Assembly: GCA_030681645.1 (NCBI GenBank)
Contig: JAUXRX010000024.1
Span: 1-64,000, forward strand
DNA length: 64,000 bases
Direction: 5' to 3'
Source: Archangium sp.
GTDB taxonomy: Bacteria; Myxococcota; Myxococcia; Myxococcales; Myxococcaceae
Shown: in pieces, positions 8,380-16,390 of the stretch
How positions within the stretch are numbered: the first letter of the stretch is position 1
Layout: each line of letters starts with the position of its first letter
Notes under the pieces: model-generated
Databases searched by the model: none
The model's input: only the letters and a program-made list of their open reading frames with translations
Told to the model about the DNA's origin: nothing
Translations under genes and position numbers: made by a program

Positions 8380-9618
8380 TCAGCGCCCCGCATCGGCGGG
8401 CAGCGGGAGAATCGGGCCCTCGTCTTCTTCGCTGAGCAGCCACTGCAGATCCTCGAGCTTCGCCGGCGGCATCTTCACCAGCCGCTCGAGCAGGGCGGGT
8501 TCGCAGCCCAGGCCCCTGGTGTCGCCGAGGAACGACTCGAGGCTGCCCGGCGGCGCCCAGGGGCGCAGCGAGGAGTGCAACGAGAGGCCCTCGAGCACGG
8601 TGGTGCACTTCATCGCCGAGCACTCCAGCGCGCGTTTCCGCACCGCCTCGGGCACCCCGGGGGCGACGAACCAGCCGCTCTTCACGCCGGTGATCCGGTG
8701 CGCGTCGAGGGTGGAGGGATCGAGGGGCGGCGGGAATGAGGACACGTCGACCCCGAGCCGGGTGGCCTGGTCCCTCGCGCGCACCTCCATGCGCAGCAGG
8801 GCCACGGCGATGGCCTCGCCGACGGCGATGCTCATGGTGTGAATGAGGCGCGCCAGGTGCCGCACCTCGACCACCGCGTCGTTCCAGTCGCCGTCGCGGT
8901 ACGCCCGCGCGAAGCGCAGCTTCACCTGCGTCTGCATGGTCAGGAAGTTGGGAATGTTCGAGGCGATGGCGGACAGGCTGAGATCATCAGCCGCGCCGTC
9001 GCCGGCGAAGGTCCACACGTCGTAGGCGAGCAACTGCTTCATCCAGCTGAAGTCGAGGCCGGCGAGGTCGGTGTCGGTCACCGTGAAGAGCCAGTCGACC
9101 CCGGCGTGCGCCTTCACCGCTTCGGACACGTGGAGCGAGCCGTAGCGCGCGGGCGACCCTTCCCAGTCGACCCGCGAGGCCATGAAAACGGCGGCGTCAC
9201 GCTTGCCCGGCGCGTCGGGAAAGAGCGGCTGCTTCTGGAGCTTCGCGTTGAGCTCGCAGAAGCGATCGAGCTCCTCGGCCGCGCGCTTGCCGTTGCGCTC
9301 GAGCTTCGCGCGGATGGCGCCGTCGGTGAACGTGCGCAGCGCTTCGGCAGCCTCGTTCGCATCGACGCCCGTCGCGCCGGCGTCGAGCGCAGCCCCACCC
9401 GGCAGGCCTCCGCGGCCAGGACGCTGGGCGAGCTCGTCAACGTCTGCGCGGGGTGACGGAGCCGCGGCGATGAAGCCACGCGCGGGTGCCTCACGTTCGG
9501 CGGGCGAGGCAGGCACAGGCGATGTCGCCTCCACCCCGCCGTCGCTCGCGAACCAGGCCAGCAGCGCCACCAGGACGAGGACGACGGTCAGCAGCGCGGC
9601 CCTCCTCTTCGTCATCAC
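8380..9618 (-). CDS. Hypothetical membrane-anchored protein
   Basis: 412 residues with one N-terminal transmembrane or signal segment (RRAALLTVVLVLVALLAWF), a Pro/Ala-rich spacer to about residue 90, then a mostly helical soluble domain with Trp and Asp-rich loops. I do not recognise the family. The context (secreted and lipoprotein genes on both sides) suggests an envelope protein. It ends two bases from the convergent barrel-like gene. Confidence 0.6.
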   Translation of the reverse strand: MMTKRRAALLTVVLVLVALLAWFASDGGVEATSPVPASPAEREAPARGFIAAAPSPRADVDELAQRPGRGGLPGGAALDAGATGVDANEAAEALRTFTDGAIRAKLERNGKRAAEELDRFCELNAKLQKQPLFPDAPGKRDAAVFMASRVDWEGSPARYGSLHVSEAVKAHAGVDWLFTVTDTDLAGLDFSWMKQLLAYDVWTFAGDGAADDLSLSAIASNIPNFLTMQTQVKLRFARAYRDGDWNDAVVEVRHLARLIHTMSIAVGEAIAVALLRMEVRARDQATRLGVDVSSFPPPLDPSTLDAHRITGVKSGWFVAPGVPEAVRKRALECSAMKCTTVLEGLSLHSSLRPWAPPGSLESFLGDTRGLGCEPALLERLVKMPPAKLEDLQWLLSEEDEGPILPLPADAGR

Positions 9619-9700
9619 CCGCTCTTCTTACTACCGGCCTGCGCGATTCTTGATGTTCCCTTGAGTTGCGCCAGTCGCCGCGCAGGCATACCGATGAGGC

Positions 9701-10543
9701 ATGAGAACGCTCCTCCTGACTCCGGTGCTCGCGCTGCTGGCCTGCTCTCAACCGCCCGCGATCGATCGCGCGGTGGTCAAGCTCGAGCTGATCTCGGCGA
9801 TCCAGCGCGACCTGCTCGTGGCGATGGAAGCCGAGAAGAGCGCCGTGCTGGCGAGCGCCGATGCCGAGTCGGCCGCCTTCGCTGCCGAGGCGAAGAAGGC
9901 CAACGCCGAGGTCGAGCGCGAGCGCCTCGAGGTGCGCCGGCTGGTGGAGATCGACGGCCGGCCCACCGAGCTGGCCGCGCTGGCGAAGTTCGACGCGGCG
10001 TGGACCGACGTGGTCGCGGTCGACGAGCGGCTGCTGGCGCTGGCCGTCGCCAACACCAACCTCAAGGCCTCGCGGCTGGCCTCGGGCGAAGCAGCGGCGG
10101 CGGTCAACCAGCTGGTGGATGCGCTGGCGGCGATCGAGGCGGTCACGGCCGACGCGAAGGTGCTGCGCGAGCTCTCGGGGGCGGCGGTGGCGGCGCTGCG
10201 CATTCATTCGCTCCTCGCCCCGCACATCGCCTCGGCCGACGAGGCCGAGATGACGAAGCTGGAAGAGCAGCTGCGGGGGCTGGGCTCCATCGTCGAGCAG
10301 GCGCTCGCCAACTCGCGGAAGAGCCCGCCCCCCGCGGCCCGCGAACGCGCCGCCGAGGCCTGGGAGGCGTGGGCGCGCTACCAGCACCTCAACACCGAGA
10401 TCGTGAAGCTCTCGCGGCTGAACACCAACGTGCTCTCGTACGACATCTCGGTGCACGAGAAGCGCAAGGTGATGATCGCCGCGCAGAACGCGCTCGCCGG
10501 CCTGCTGGCCGAAGTGAAGAACGTGCCGCGCGCGACGCGCTGA
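9701..10543 (+). CDS. Helical-bundle lipoprotein
   Basis: 280 residues. MRTLLLTPVLALLACSQP is a lipoprotein signal (lipobox LLAC). The mature protein is almost entirely alpha-helical with long Ala/Glu/Lys heptad stretches, resembling periplasmic four-helix bundles such as chemoreceptor sensory domains, but it has no transmembrane or signalling part. A possible promoter reads TTGCGC at 9666, 17 bases, TACCGA at 9689, six bases before the ATG. Function unknown. Confidence 0.65.
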   Translation: MRTLLLTPVLALLACSQPPAIDRAVVKLELISAIQRDLLVAMEAEKSAVLASADAESAAFAAEAKKANAEVERERLEVRRLVEIDGRPTELAALAKFDAAWTDVVAVDERLLALAVANTNLKASRLASGEAAAAVNQLVDALAAIEAVTADAKVLRELSGAAVAALRIHSLLAPHIASADEAEMTKLEEQLRGLGSIVEQALANSRKSPPPAARERAAEAWEAWARYQHLNTEIVKLSRLNTNVLSYDISVHEKRKVMIAAQNALAGLLAEVKNVPRATR

Positions 10544-10749
10544 TCCTGCAGCAGCCTCAGGACAGTGCAGATTTCACGCGCGCCCCGCCCGCGGCTGCGC
10601 GCGCTTCGAGCGGCACGGCCGATGCTCGAGCTGCTCCTGAGAAGGAGGGACTGCCGAGCCCCTTGATGCGCCTTTGACGTGCCGGGGCCCCCAATTGATG
10701 CCGGCCTGAGTGCGGGGCCGGTACACGTCTGGGCCAACGGAGGCTGCAC

Positions 10750-11958
10750 ATGCGTACGTTGTTCCTGTGGTGCTGTGGTCTCACCTCTTCCCTGGCGTTC
10801 GCCCAGGAAACCGACGGCGGCGCCGGGCTGGACGGAGGCGCTGACGTCGCCGAACAGCGCGAGCGCGATCGGCTCGGCGGTGAGTCGGCCGCCGCCCTGC
10901 TCGGAGCAGAGACCGCCGCCGGTAAGTTCACCTTCGCCGGCACGGTGGAGGCCTTCTACCAATGGAACTTCAACCAGCCCACCGACGGGGTGACGGCGTT
11001 CCGGGGGTTCGACAACCGGCACAACACCTTCACCATCTCGAACGTGGTGCTCGACGCCCGGTGGGACTTCAAGCGCGTGGTGGGCCGGCTGGCGCTGCAG
11101 GTGGGCCACACGCCTTCCAGCTACTACCTGGCAGAGCCCGGGTTCGGCGCGGGCGCAGGCACCAACGCCACCGGCACCGAGCTGTGGAAGTTCATTCAGC
11201 AGGCGAACGTCGGTTACTCCTTTGACGTGGGCCGCGGGGTGCTGGTCGACGCGGGCCTCTTCCTCTCGCCCATCGGGCCCGAGGCGATCCAGGTGAAGGA
11301 CAACTGGAACTTCTCGCGCAGCAACCTCTTCTTCGGGCTGCCCTTCTACCACGCGGGGGTGCGGGTCTCGGTGCCGCTCACCGACCGGTGGACCATCACC
11401 ATCGCCGGCTTCAACGGCTGGAACAGCGTGGTGGACAACAACGACGGCAAGTCGGTGATGGCGCAAGCCACGTACACCATCGAAGGCAAGCTCGCGGCGA
11501 GCTTCCTCTACTTCGCCGGCATCGAGCGGCCCCGGGGTGCAGCGGAAGGCCAGCCCTGGCGGCACCTGCTCGACGCGCACGTGACCTGGATCACCGGGCC
11601 GCGGCTCTCGCTGTTGCTTCACGTGAACGGCGGCGTGGAACCCAACGCCCTGGGCACCTCGGCCTGGTTCGCCAGCGCGCTCTACGGCCGGGTCACGGTG
11701 CTCGACTGGCTCTTCGTCGCCGCGCGCGCCGACGTGTTCCTGGAGCAGACGCCCACGGGCGCGGCTTCCATCTTCTGGGCCGCGCCGTGGATGTCGTCGC
11801 AGACGCTCACCGTCGAGGCGAAGCCTCACCCGCAGGTCTCAGCGCGCCTCGAGTACCGCCACGACGAAGCCGGCGGCGCCGTCTTCTCGAATCGCACCGG
11901 CCCCCTCGCGGCGCCGCGGCAGGACACGCTCACGCTGGGGATGACCACATGGTTCTGA
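10750..11958 (+). CDS. Outer-membrane porin-like barrel upstream of kdp
   Basis: 402 residues. MRTLFLWCCGLTSSLAFAQ is a signal peptide. The mature chain has many amphipathic strands and ends YGRVTVLDWLFVAARADVF, later LTLGMTTWF, with terminal Phe as in barrel proteins. It resembles the BBP2-like porin family. A good ribosome binding site GGAGG lies six bases before the ATG. It precedes the kdp genes by 16 bases on the same strand, so it may be co-induced to let potassium or other ions through the outer membrane. That link is inference from position. Confidence 0.75.
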   Translation: MRTLFLWCCGLTSSLAFAQETDGGAGLDGGADVAEQRERDRLGGESAAALLGAETAAGKFTFAGTVEAFYQWNFNQPTDGVTAFRGFDNRHNTFTISNVVLDARWDFKRVVGRLALQVGHTPSSYYLAEPGFGAGAGTNATGTELWKFIQQANVGYSFDVGRGVLVDAGLFLSPIGPEAIQVKDNWNFSRSNLFFGLPFYHAGVRVSVPLTDRWTITIAGFNGWNSVVDNNDGKSVMAQATYTIEGKLAASFLYFAGIERPRGAAEGQPWRHLLDAHVTWITGPRLSLLLHVNGGVEPNALGTSAWFASALYGRVTVLDWLFVAARADVFLEQTPTGAASIFWAAPWMSSQTLTVEAKPHPQVSARLEYRHDEAGGAVFSNRTGPLAAPRQDTLTLGMTTWF

Positions 11959-11974
11959 AGGAAGGGACACTCCC

Positions 11975-12058
11975 ATGAACGACCTCGTCGCCGTGCTGAC
12001 CCTCTTCTCCCTCTTCGCCCTCACCCTCGGCTTCGTCGCGCTCTGCAAGCGCGTCTGA
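11975..12058 (+). CDS. 27-residue membrane peptide at head of kdp operon
   Basis: A tiny gene: MNDLVAVLTLFSLFALTLGF then VALCKRV. It has one hydrophobic helix and a short positive tail with one Cys. A GGAAGGGA ribosome binding sequence sits about seven bases upstream of the ATG. It lies between the porin and kdpF and is distinct from KdpF. From memory, similar short ORFs precede kdpF in other genomes but are rarely annotated. It may be a KdpF-like lipid-site subunit or an assembly factor; this is inference. Confidence 0.6.
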   Translation: MNDLVAVLTLFSLFALTLGFVALCKRV

Positions 12059-12072
12059 CTGGAGTCCGCATC

Positions 12073-12165
12073 ATGTCCACCCTCGTCTGGCTCGGAGGCG
12101 GCGTCGCCCTGGCGCTTCTCGGTTACCTGCTCTTCGCGCTGCTCTTCCCGGAGCGGCTGTCATGA
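12073..12165 (+). CDS. kdpF: KdpF, small subunit of K+-transporting ATPase
   Basis: 30 residues: one transmembrane helix with the typical GYLLFALLFPERLS end, close to the 29-residue Escherichia coli KdpF. KdpF stabilises the KdpFABC potassium pump in the inner membrane. Its stop overlaps the kdpA start as ATGA. Length, sequence pattern and position all agree. Confidence 0.88.
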   Translation: MSTLVWLGGGVALALLGYLLFALLFPERLS

Positions 12166-13817
12166 CCGCGCACGCCGTGCTGGAGACCGTGGGCTCGCTG
12201 CTGCTGCTCCTGCTGCTCGCCGTGCCGCTGGGTGAAGGGCTCGCCCGCCTGCTGGGAGAGTCTCGCGGCCCCACTGCGTTCGAGCGAGGCCTGTACCGCG
12301 TGGCCGGGGTCGACCCGTCGGAAGAGATGCCGTGGACCCGCTACGCCGCCGCGGTGCTGCTCTTCAACCTGCTCGGCGCGCTGGTGGTCTACGCGCTCCA
12401 ACGGTTGCAGGCGGTGCTCCCGCTCAACCCGGCCGGACTGGCCGCGGTGAACCCCGACGTGTCGTTCAACACCGCCGTCAGCTTCGCCACCAACACCAAC
12501 TGGCAGGCCTACGGCGGCGAGACGACGATGAGTCACCTCACCCAGATGGCGGCGCTCACCACCCAGAACTTCGTCTCCGCGGCGACGGGCATCGCGGTGC
12601 TGATGGCGCTGATCCGCGGCTTCACCCGCTCGCACACGAAGGGCCTGGGCAACTTCTGGGTCGACCTCACCCGCACCACCCTGGTGCTGCTGCCGCTCGC
12701 GCTGGTGGTGGCGTTGCTGCTGATGGCCACCGGCGTGCCGCAGACGCTCGCCGCGGTGGTGGATGGCGCGGCCACCGGCCCCGTCGCCTCGCAGGTGGCG
12801 ATCAAGCAACTGGGGACCAACGGCGGCGGCTTCTTCAACGTGAACTCGGCGCACCCGCTCGAGAACCCCTCGCCCGCCTCGAACCTGATCGAGTGGGTGT
12901 CGATCCTCCTCATCCCCGCGGCGCTCTGCTTCACCTTCGGCAGGCTGGTGAAGGACCGGCGCCAGGGGGTGGTGCTGCTCGCCGCGATGCTGCTGCTCTT
13001 CCTGCCGCCCACCATCCTCGGGCTGTGGTCCGAGCAGCAGGGCGTACCCGCCCTGGCGCAGCTCGGCGTCGACGCGTCGGCGGGACACCTGGAAGGCAAG
13101 GAGGTGCGCTTCGGCGTCACCTCGTCGGTGCTCTGGTCGACGGCGACCACCGCGGCCTCGAACGGCTCGGTCAACGCGATGCACGACAGCCTCACTCCGC
13201 TGGGCGGGCTGGGGCCGATGGTGCTGATGCAGCTGGGGGAGATCGTCTTCGGCGGCGTCGGGTCGGGGCTCTACGGAATGCTGCTGTACGTGATCATCGC
13301 GGTCTTCATCAGCGGGCTGATGGTGGGCCGCACGCCCGAGTACCTGGGCAAGAAGATCGAAGCCAAAGAGATGAAGATGGCGGTGCTGGGCATTCTGCTG
13401 CCCTCGGCCTCGGTGCTGCTGGGCACGGCGCTCGCCTCGCGCGTGGGCACCGCGGCGCTGGCCAACCCCGGCGCGCACGGCTTCTCCGAGCTGCTGTACG
13501 CGTTCAGCTCCGGGGCCAACAACAACGGGTCTGCCTTCGCTGGCCTCACCGTCAACGGCACCTTCTTCACCACCGCGATCGGCGTGGCGATGTGGATCGG
13601 CCGGTTCTGGGTGATCGTCCCCGTGCTGGCGATCGCCGGCTCGCTCGCCGAAAGGAAGAAGGTGCCTCCTTCGGCGGGCACGCTGCCCACGCACACCCCG
13701 CTCTTCGTGGTGCTGCTCGCCGGCACCATCGCGCTCATCGGCGCGCTCACCTTCGTGCCGGCGTTGGCGCTCGGGCCCATCGTCGAGCACCTGCAGATGA
13801 GGGGAGCCGGATCATGA
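12162..13817 (+). CDS. kdpA: KdpA, potassium-binding channel subunit
   Basis: 551 residues, near the usual 557. It is the potassium-selecting subunit of the KdpFABC P-type pump, with about ten transmembrane helices and four channel-like repeats. The four selectivity loops are visible: TNTNWQAYGGE, GTNGGGFF, ASNGSVN and SGANNNGSAF. It overlaps kdpF and kdpB by four bases each, so translation is coupled along the operon. Nothing suggests loss of function. Confidence 0.97.
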   Translation: MTAHAVLETVGSLLLLLLLAVPLGEGLARLLGESRGPTAFERGLYRVAGVDPSEEMPWTRYAAAVLLFNLLGALVVYALQRLQAVLPLNPAGLAAVNPDVSFNTAVSFATNTNWQAYGGETTMSHLTQMAALTTQNFVSAATGIAVLMALIRGFTRSHTKGLGNFWVDLTRTTLVLLPLALVVALLLMATGVPQTLAAVVDGAATGPVASQVAIKQLGTNGGGFFNVNSAHPLENPSPASNLIEWVSILLIPAALCFTFGRLVKDRRQGVVLLAAMLLLFLPPTILGLWSEQQGVPALAQLGVDASAGHLEGKEVRFGVTSSVLWSTATTAASNGSVNAMHDSLTPLGGLGPMVLMQLGEIVFGGVGSGLYGMLLYVIIAVFISGLMVGRTPEYLGKKIEAKEMKMAVLGILLPSASVLLGTALASRVGTAALANPGAHGFSELLYAFSSGANNNGSAFAGLTVNGTFFTTAIGVAMWIGRFWVIVPVLAIAGSLAERKKVPPSAGTLPTHTPLFVVLLAGTIALIGALTFVPALALGPIVEHLQMRGAGS

Positions 13818-15874
13818 GCCGCCCCCTGCTCGAGGGACCCATCGTGCGCCGCGCCCTGAAGGACGCGGTCCTCAAGCTCGACCCGCGCCAGATGGTGAAG
13901 AACCCGGTGATGTTCGTGGTCGAGGTGGGCAGCCTCTTCACCACCGGCCTGTGGCTGCACGCGCTGGTCACCGGCGAGGGCGACACCAGCCCTGGCTTCG
14001 TGCTCGCGGTCTCGGTGTGGCTCTGGTTCACGGTGCTCTTCGCCAACTTCGCCGAGGCGATGGCGGAGGGCCGAGGCAAGGCGCAGGCCGACACGCTGCG
14101 CAAGTCGCGCAAGGACGTGCAGGCGAAGAAGCTGGCGAGCGCCGAGCGTTCCGCCGTGGTGACGCACGTGTCTTCGTCGACCCTGCAGAAGGGCGACCTC
14201 GTGCTGGTCGAGCCGGGCGACTTCATCCCCGGCGACGGCGAGGTGGTGCAGGGCGTGGCCTCGGTCGACGAGAGCGCCATCACGGGCGAGAGCGCACCCG
14301 TCATCCGCGAGAGCGGCGGCGATCGCTCGGCGGTGACCGGTGGCACGCGCGTGTTGTCCGACTGGTTGGTGGTGCGCATCACAACCGAGCCGGGCCAGAC
14401 CTTCCTCGACCGGATGATCGCGATGGTCGAAGGTGCGAAGCGCGCGAAGACGCCCAACGAGATCGCGCTCGAGATCCTCCTCGCGGCGCTCACCATCGTG
14501 TTTCTCCTCGCCACGGTGACGCTGCGACCGTTCTCGGAATACGCCGTGGGCGCGAACGGAACGGGCCTGCCGGTGCCGCTCACCATCCTGGTGGCGCTGC
14601 TGGTCTGCCTCATTCCCACCACCATCGGCGGGCTGCTCTCGTCCATCGGCATCGCGGGCATGGACCGGCTGATCCAGGCCAACGTCATCGCCACCAGCGG
14701 CCGCGCGGTCGAAGCGGCGGGCGACGTCGACGTGCTGCTGCTCGACAAGACCGGCACCATCACGCTCGGCAACCGGCAGGCCTCCGAGTTCATCCCCGCG
14801 AAGGGCGTTGACCTGAACACCCTCGCCGACGCCGCGCAGCTGGCCAGCCTCGCCGACGAGACGCCGGAAGGGCGCAGCATCGTGGTGCTCGCCAAGCAGC
14901 ACGGGCTCCGAGGGAGAGAGCTGGGTGAGCTCAGCGCGAAGTTCGTGCCCTTCACCGCGCAGACCCGCATGAGCGGCGTCGACCTGCGCGAGCGCCAGGT
15001 GCGCAAGGGCGCGGCCGACGCCATCGCCCGCTTCGTCGAGTCGCACGGCCAGCAACTGCCCGCCGACGTGCGTGACGTGGTGACCGGGGTGGCGAAGCAG
15101 GGCGCCACGCCGCTGGTGGTGGCCGATCGGGGCCACGTGCTGGGCGTGGTGAAGCTCAAAGACGTGGTGAAGGGCGGCATCAAGGAGAAGTTCGCCGAGC
15201 TGCGCCGCATGGGCATTCGCACGGTGATGATCACCGGTGACAACCCGCTCACCGCCGCGGCCATCGCGGCCGAGGCCGGCGTCGACGACTTCCTCGCCGA
15301 GGCCACGCCCGAGCAGAAGCTGGCGAAGATCCGCGACTACCAGTCGCGCGGTCACCTGGTGGCGATGACCGGTGACGGCACCAACGACGCGCCCGCGCTG
15401 GCGCAGGCCGACGTGGCGGTGGCCATGAACACCGGCACCCAGGCGGCCAAGGAGGCGGGGAACATGGTCGACCTCGACTCGAACCCCACCAAGCTCATCC
15501 GCATCGTGGAGATCGGCAAGCAGATGCTGATGACGCGCGGCGCGCTCACCACCTTCAGCATCGCCAACGACGTGGCCAAGTACTTCGCCATCATCCCCGC
15601 GGCGTTCGCCGCCACCTACCCGGCGCTGCGGGTGCTCGACGTGATGCAGCTCCATTCGCCGACGAGCGCGGTGATGTCGGCCGTCATCTTCAACGCGCTG
15701 ATCATCGTGGCCCTCATTCCCCTCGCGCTGCGCGGCATCACCTACCGGCCCGCCGCGGCCAGCCAGGTGCTCGGGCGCAACCTGCTCATCTACGGCCTGG
15801 GCGGAGTGGTGCTGCCGTTTCCCTGCATCAAGGTGATCGATCTCCTCATCTCCCACCTGGGGTTCGTCTCATGA
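13814..15874 (+). CDS. kdpB: KdpB, P-type ATPase catalytic subunit
   Basis: 686 residues, the normal family length. KdpB hydrolyses ATP to drive high-affinity potassium uptake. Visible motifs are the actuator TGES near residue 157, the phosphorylation site DKTGT near 310, the nucleotide-domain MITGDNPLTAAAIAAEAG, and the hinge MTGDGTNDAPALAQAD near 518. The ATG at 13814 overlaps the kdpA stop by four bases and the gene overlaps kdpC likewise. No key residue is missing. Confidence 0.97.
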   Translation: MSRPLLEGPIVRRALKDAVLKLDPRQMVKNPVMFVVEVGSLFTTGLWLHALVTGEGDTSPGFVLAVSVWLWFTVLFANFAEAMAEGRGKAQADTLRKSRKDVQAKKLASAERSAVVTHVSSSTLQKGDLVLVEPGDFIPGDGEVVQGVASVDESAITGESAPVIRESGGDRSAVTGGTRVLSDWLVVRITTEPGQTFLDRMIAMVEGAKRAKTPNEIALEILLAALTIVFLLATVTLRPFSEYAVGANGTGLPVPLTILVALLVCLIPTTIGGLLSSIGIAGMDRLIQANVIATSGRAVEAAGDVDVLLLDKTGTITLGNRQASEFIPAKGVDLNTLADAAQLASLADETPEGRSIVVLAKQHGLRGRELGELSAKFVPFTAQTRMSGVDLRERQVRKGAADAIARFVESHGQQLPADVRDVVTGVAKQGATPLVVADRGHVLGVVKLKDVVKGGIKEKFAELRRMGIRTVMITGDNPLTAAAIAAEAGVDDFLAEATPEQKLAKIRDYQSRGHLVAMTGDGTNDAPALAQADVAVAMNTGTQAAKEAGNMVDLDSNPTKLIRIVEIGKQMLMTRGALTTFSIANDVAKYFAIIPAAFAATYPALRVLDVMQLHSPTSAVMSAVIFNALIIVALIPLALRGITYRPAAASQVLGRNLLIYGLGGVVLPFPCIKVIDLLISHLGFVS

Positions 15875-16371
15875 TCCGCCCTGCCCTCGTGCTGCTCGTC
15901 TTCTTCACCGCGCTCACCGGCGTGGCCTACCCGCTCTCGTTGACGCTGCTGGGCAGCTCCACGCTCCGGCCCGGCGCGGTGGGCCGGGTGTTCGACAGCC
16001 CCGACGTGTTCTGGAGCCGTCCCACCGCCGGCAGCGCCCTGGCCAGCAGCGGCTCGAACCTGGGCCCCACCAACCCGGCGTTCCTGGAAGCGGTGAAGGC
16101 CCGGGTGCTGGCGATACGAGCGGCGCACCCCGGCCACGACGAGCCGGTGCCGGCAGACCTGGTCACCGCGAGCGCAAGCGGGCTCGACCCCCACCTCTCG
16201 GTCGCCGCCGTGAAGTACCAGGTGAACAGGGTGGCGCTGGCGCGGGGCGTGGCCCCGGAGCAGCTGATGCAGCTCATCGACTGGCACACCGAGCCGCGCT
16301 TCCTGGGGATCTTCGGGGAGCCCCGCGTGAACGTGGTGCTGCTCAACTCAGCCATGTCACCCCACCCCTGA
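15871..16371 (+). CDS. kdpC: KdpC subunit, short form
   Basis: 166 residues. KdpC is the single-helix subunit that assists ATP binding by KdpB. The conserved core is present: FWSRPTAGSALASSGSNLGP, DLVTASASGLDPHLS, YQVNRVALARG and GEPRVNVVLLN. Compared with the usual 185-200 residues, the segment between the N-terminal helix and FWSRP (normally carrying a GS-I/L and GQ motif) is strongly shortened to about 25 residues. Reading frame is intact and the neighbours are normal, so I take it as a compact variant, not a pseudogene. Confidence 0.93.
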   Translation: MIRPALVLLVFFTALTGVAYPLSLTLLGSSTLRPGAVGRVFDSPDVFWSRPTAGSALASSGSNLGPTNPAFLEAVKARVLAIRAAHPGHDEPVPADLVTASASGLDPHLSVAAVKYQVNRVALARGVAPEQLMQLIDWHTEPRFLGIFGEPRVNVVLLNSAMSPHP

Positions 16372-16390
16372 TCGCGCGAGGCTCCACCAC

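Noticed and set aside
10674..10702. sigma70 promoter (TTGACG at 10674) for the porin/kdp operon
   Set aside because: No acceptable -10 hexamer occurs at 16-18 bases, so I did not annotate it.
13271..15856. Long minus-strand frame of about 860 codons opposite kdpB
   Set aside because: It is His/Arg-rich antisense reading of a conserved gene, without domains; it is a codon-bias shadow.
12332..15874. Very long fused frame across kdpA into kdpB
   Set aside because: The first part is an out-of-frame shadow of kdpA rich in Arg and Gly. The real kdpB starts at 13814 with a four-base overlap.
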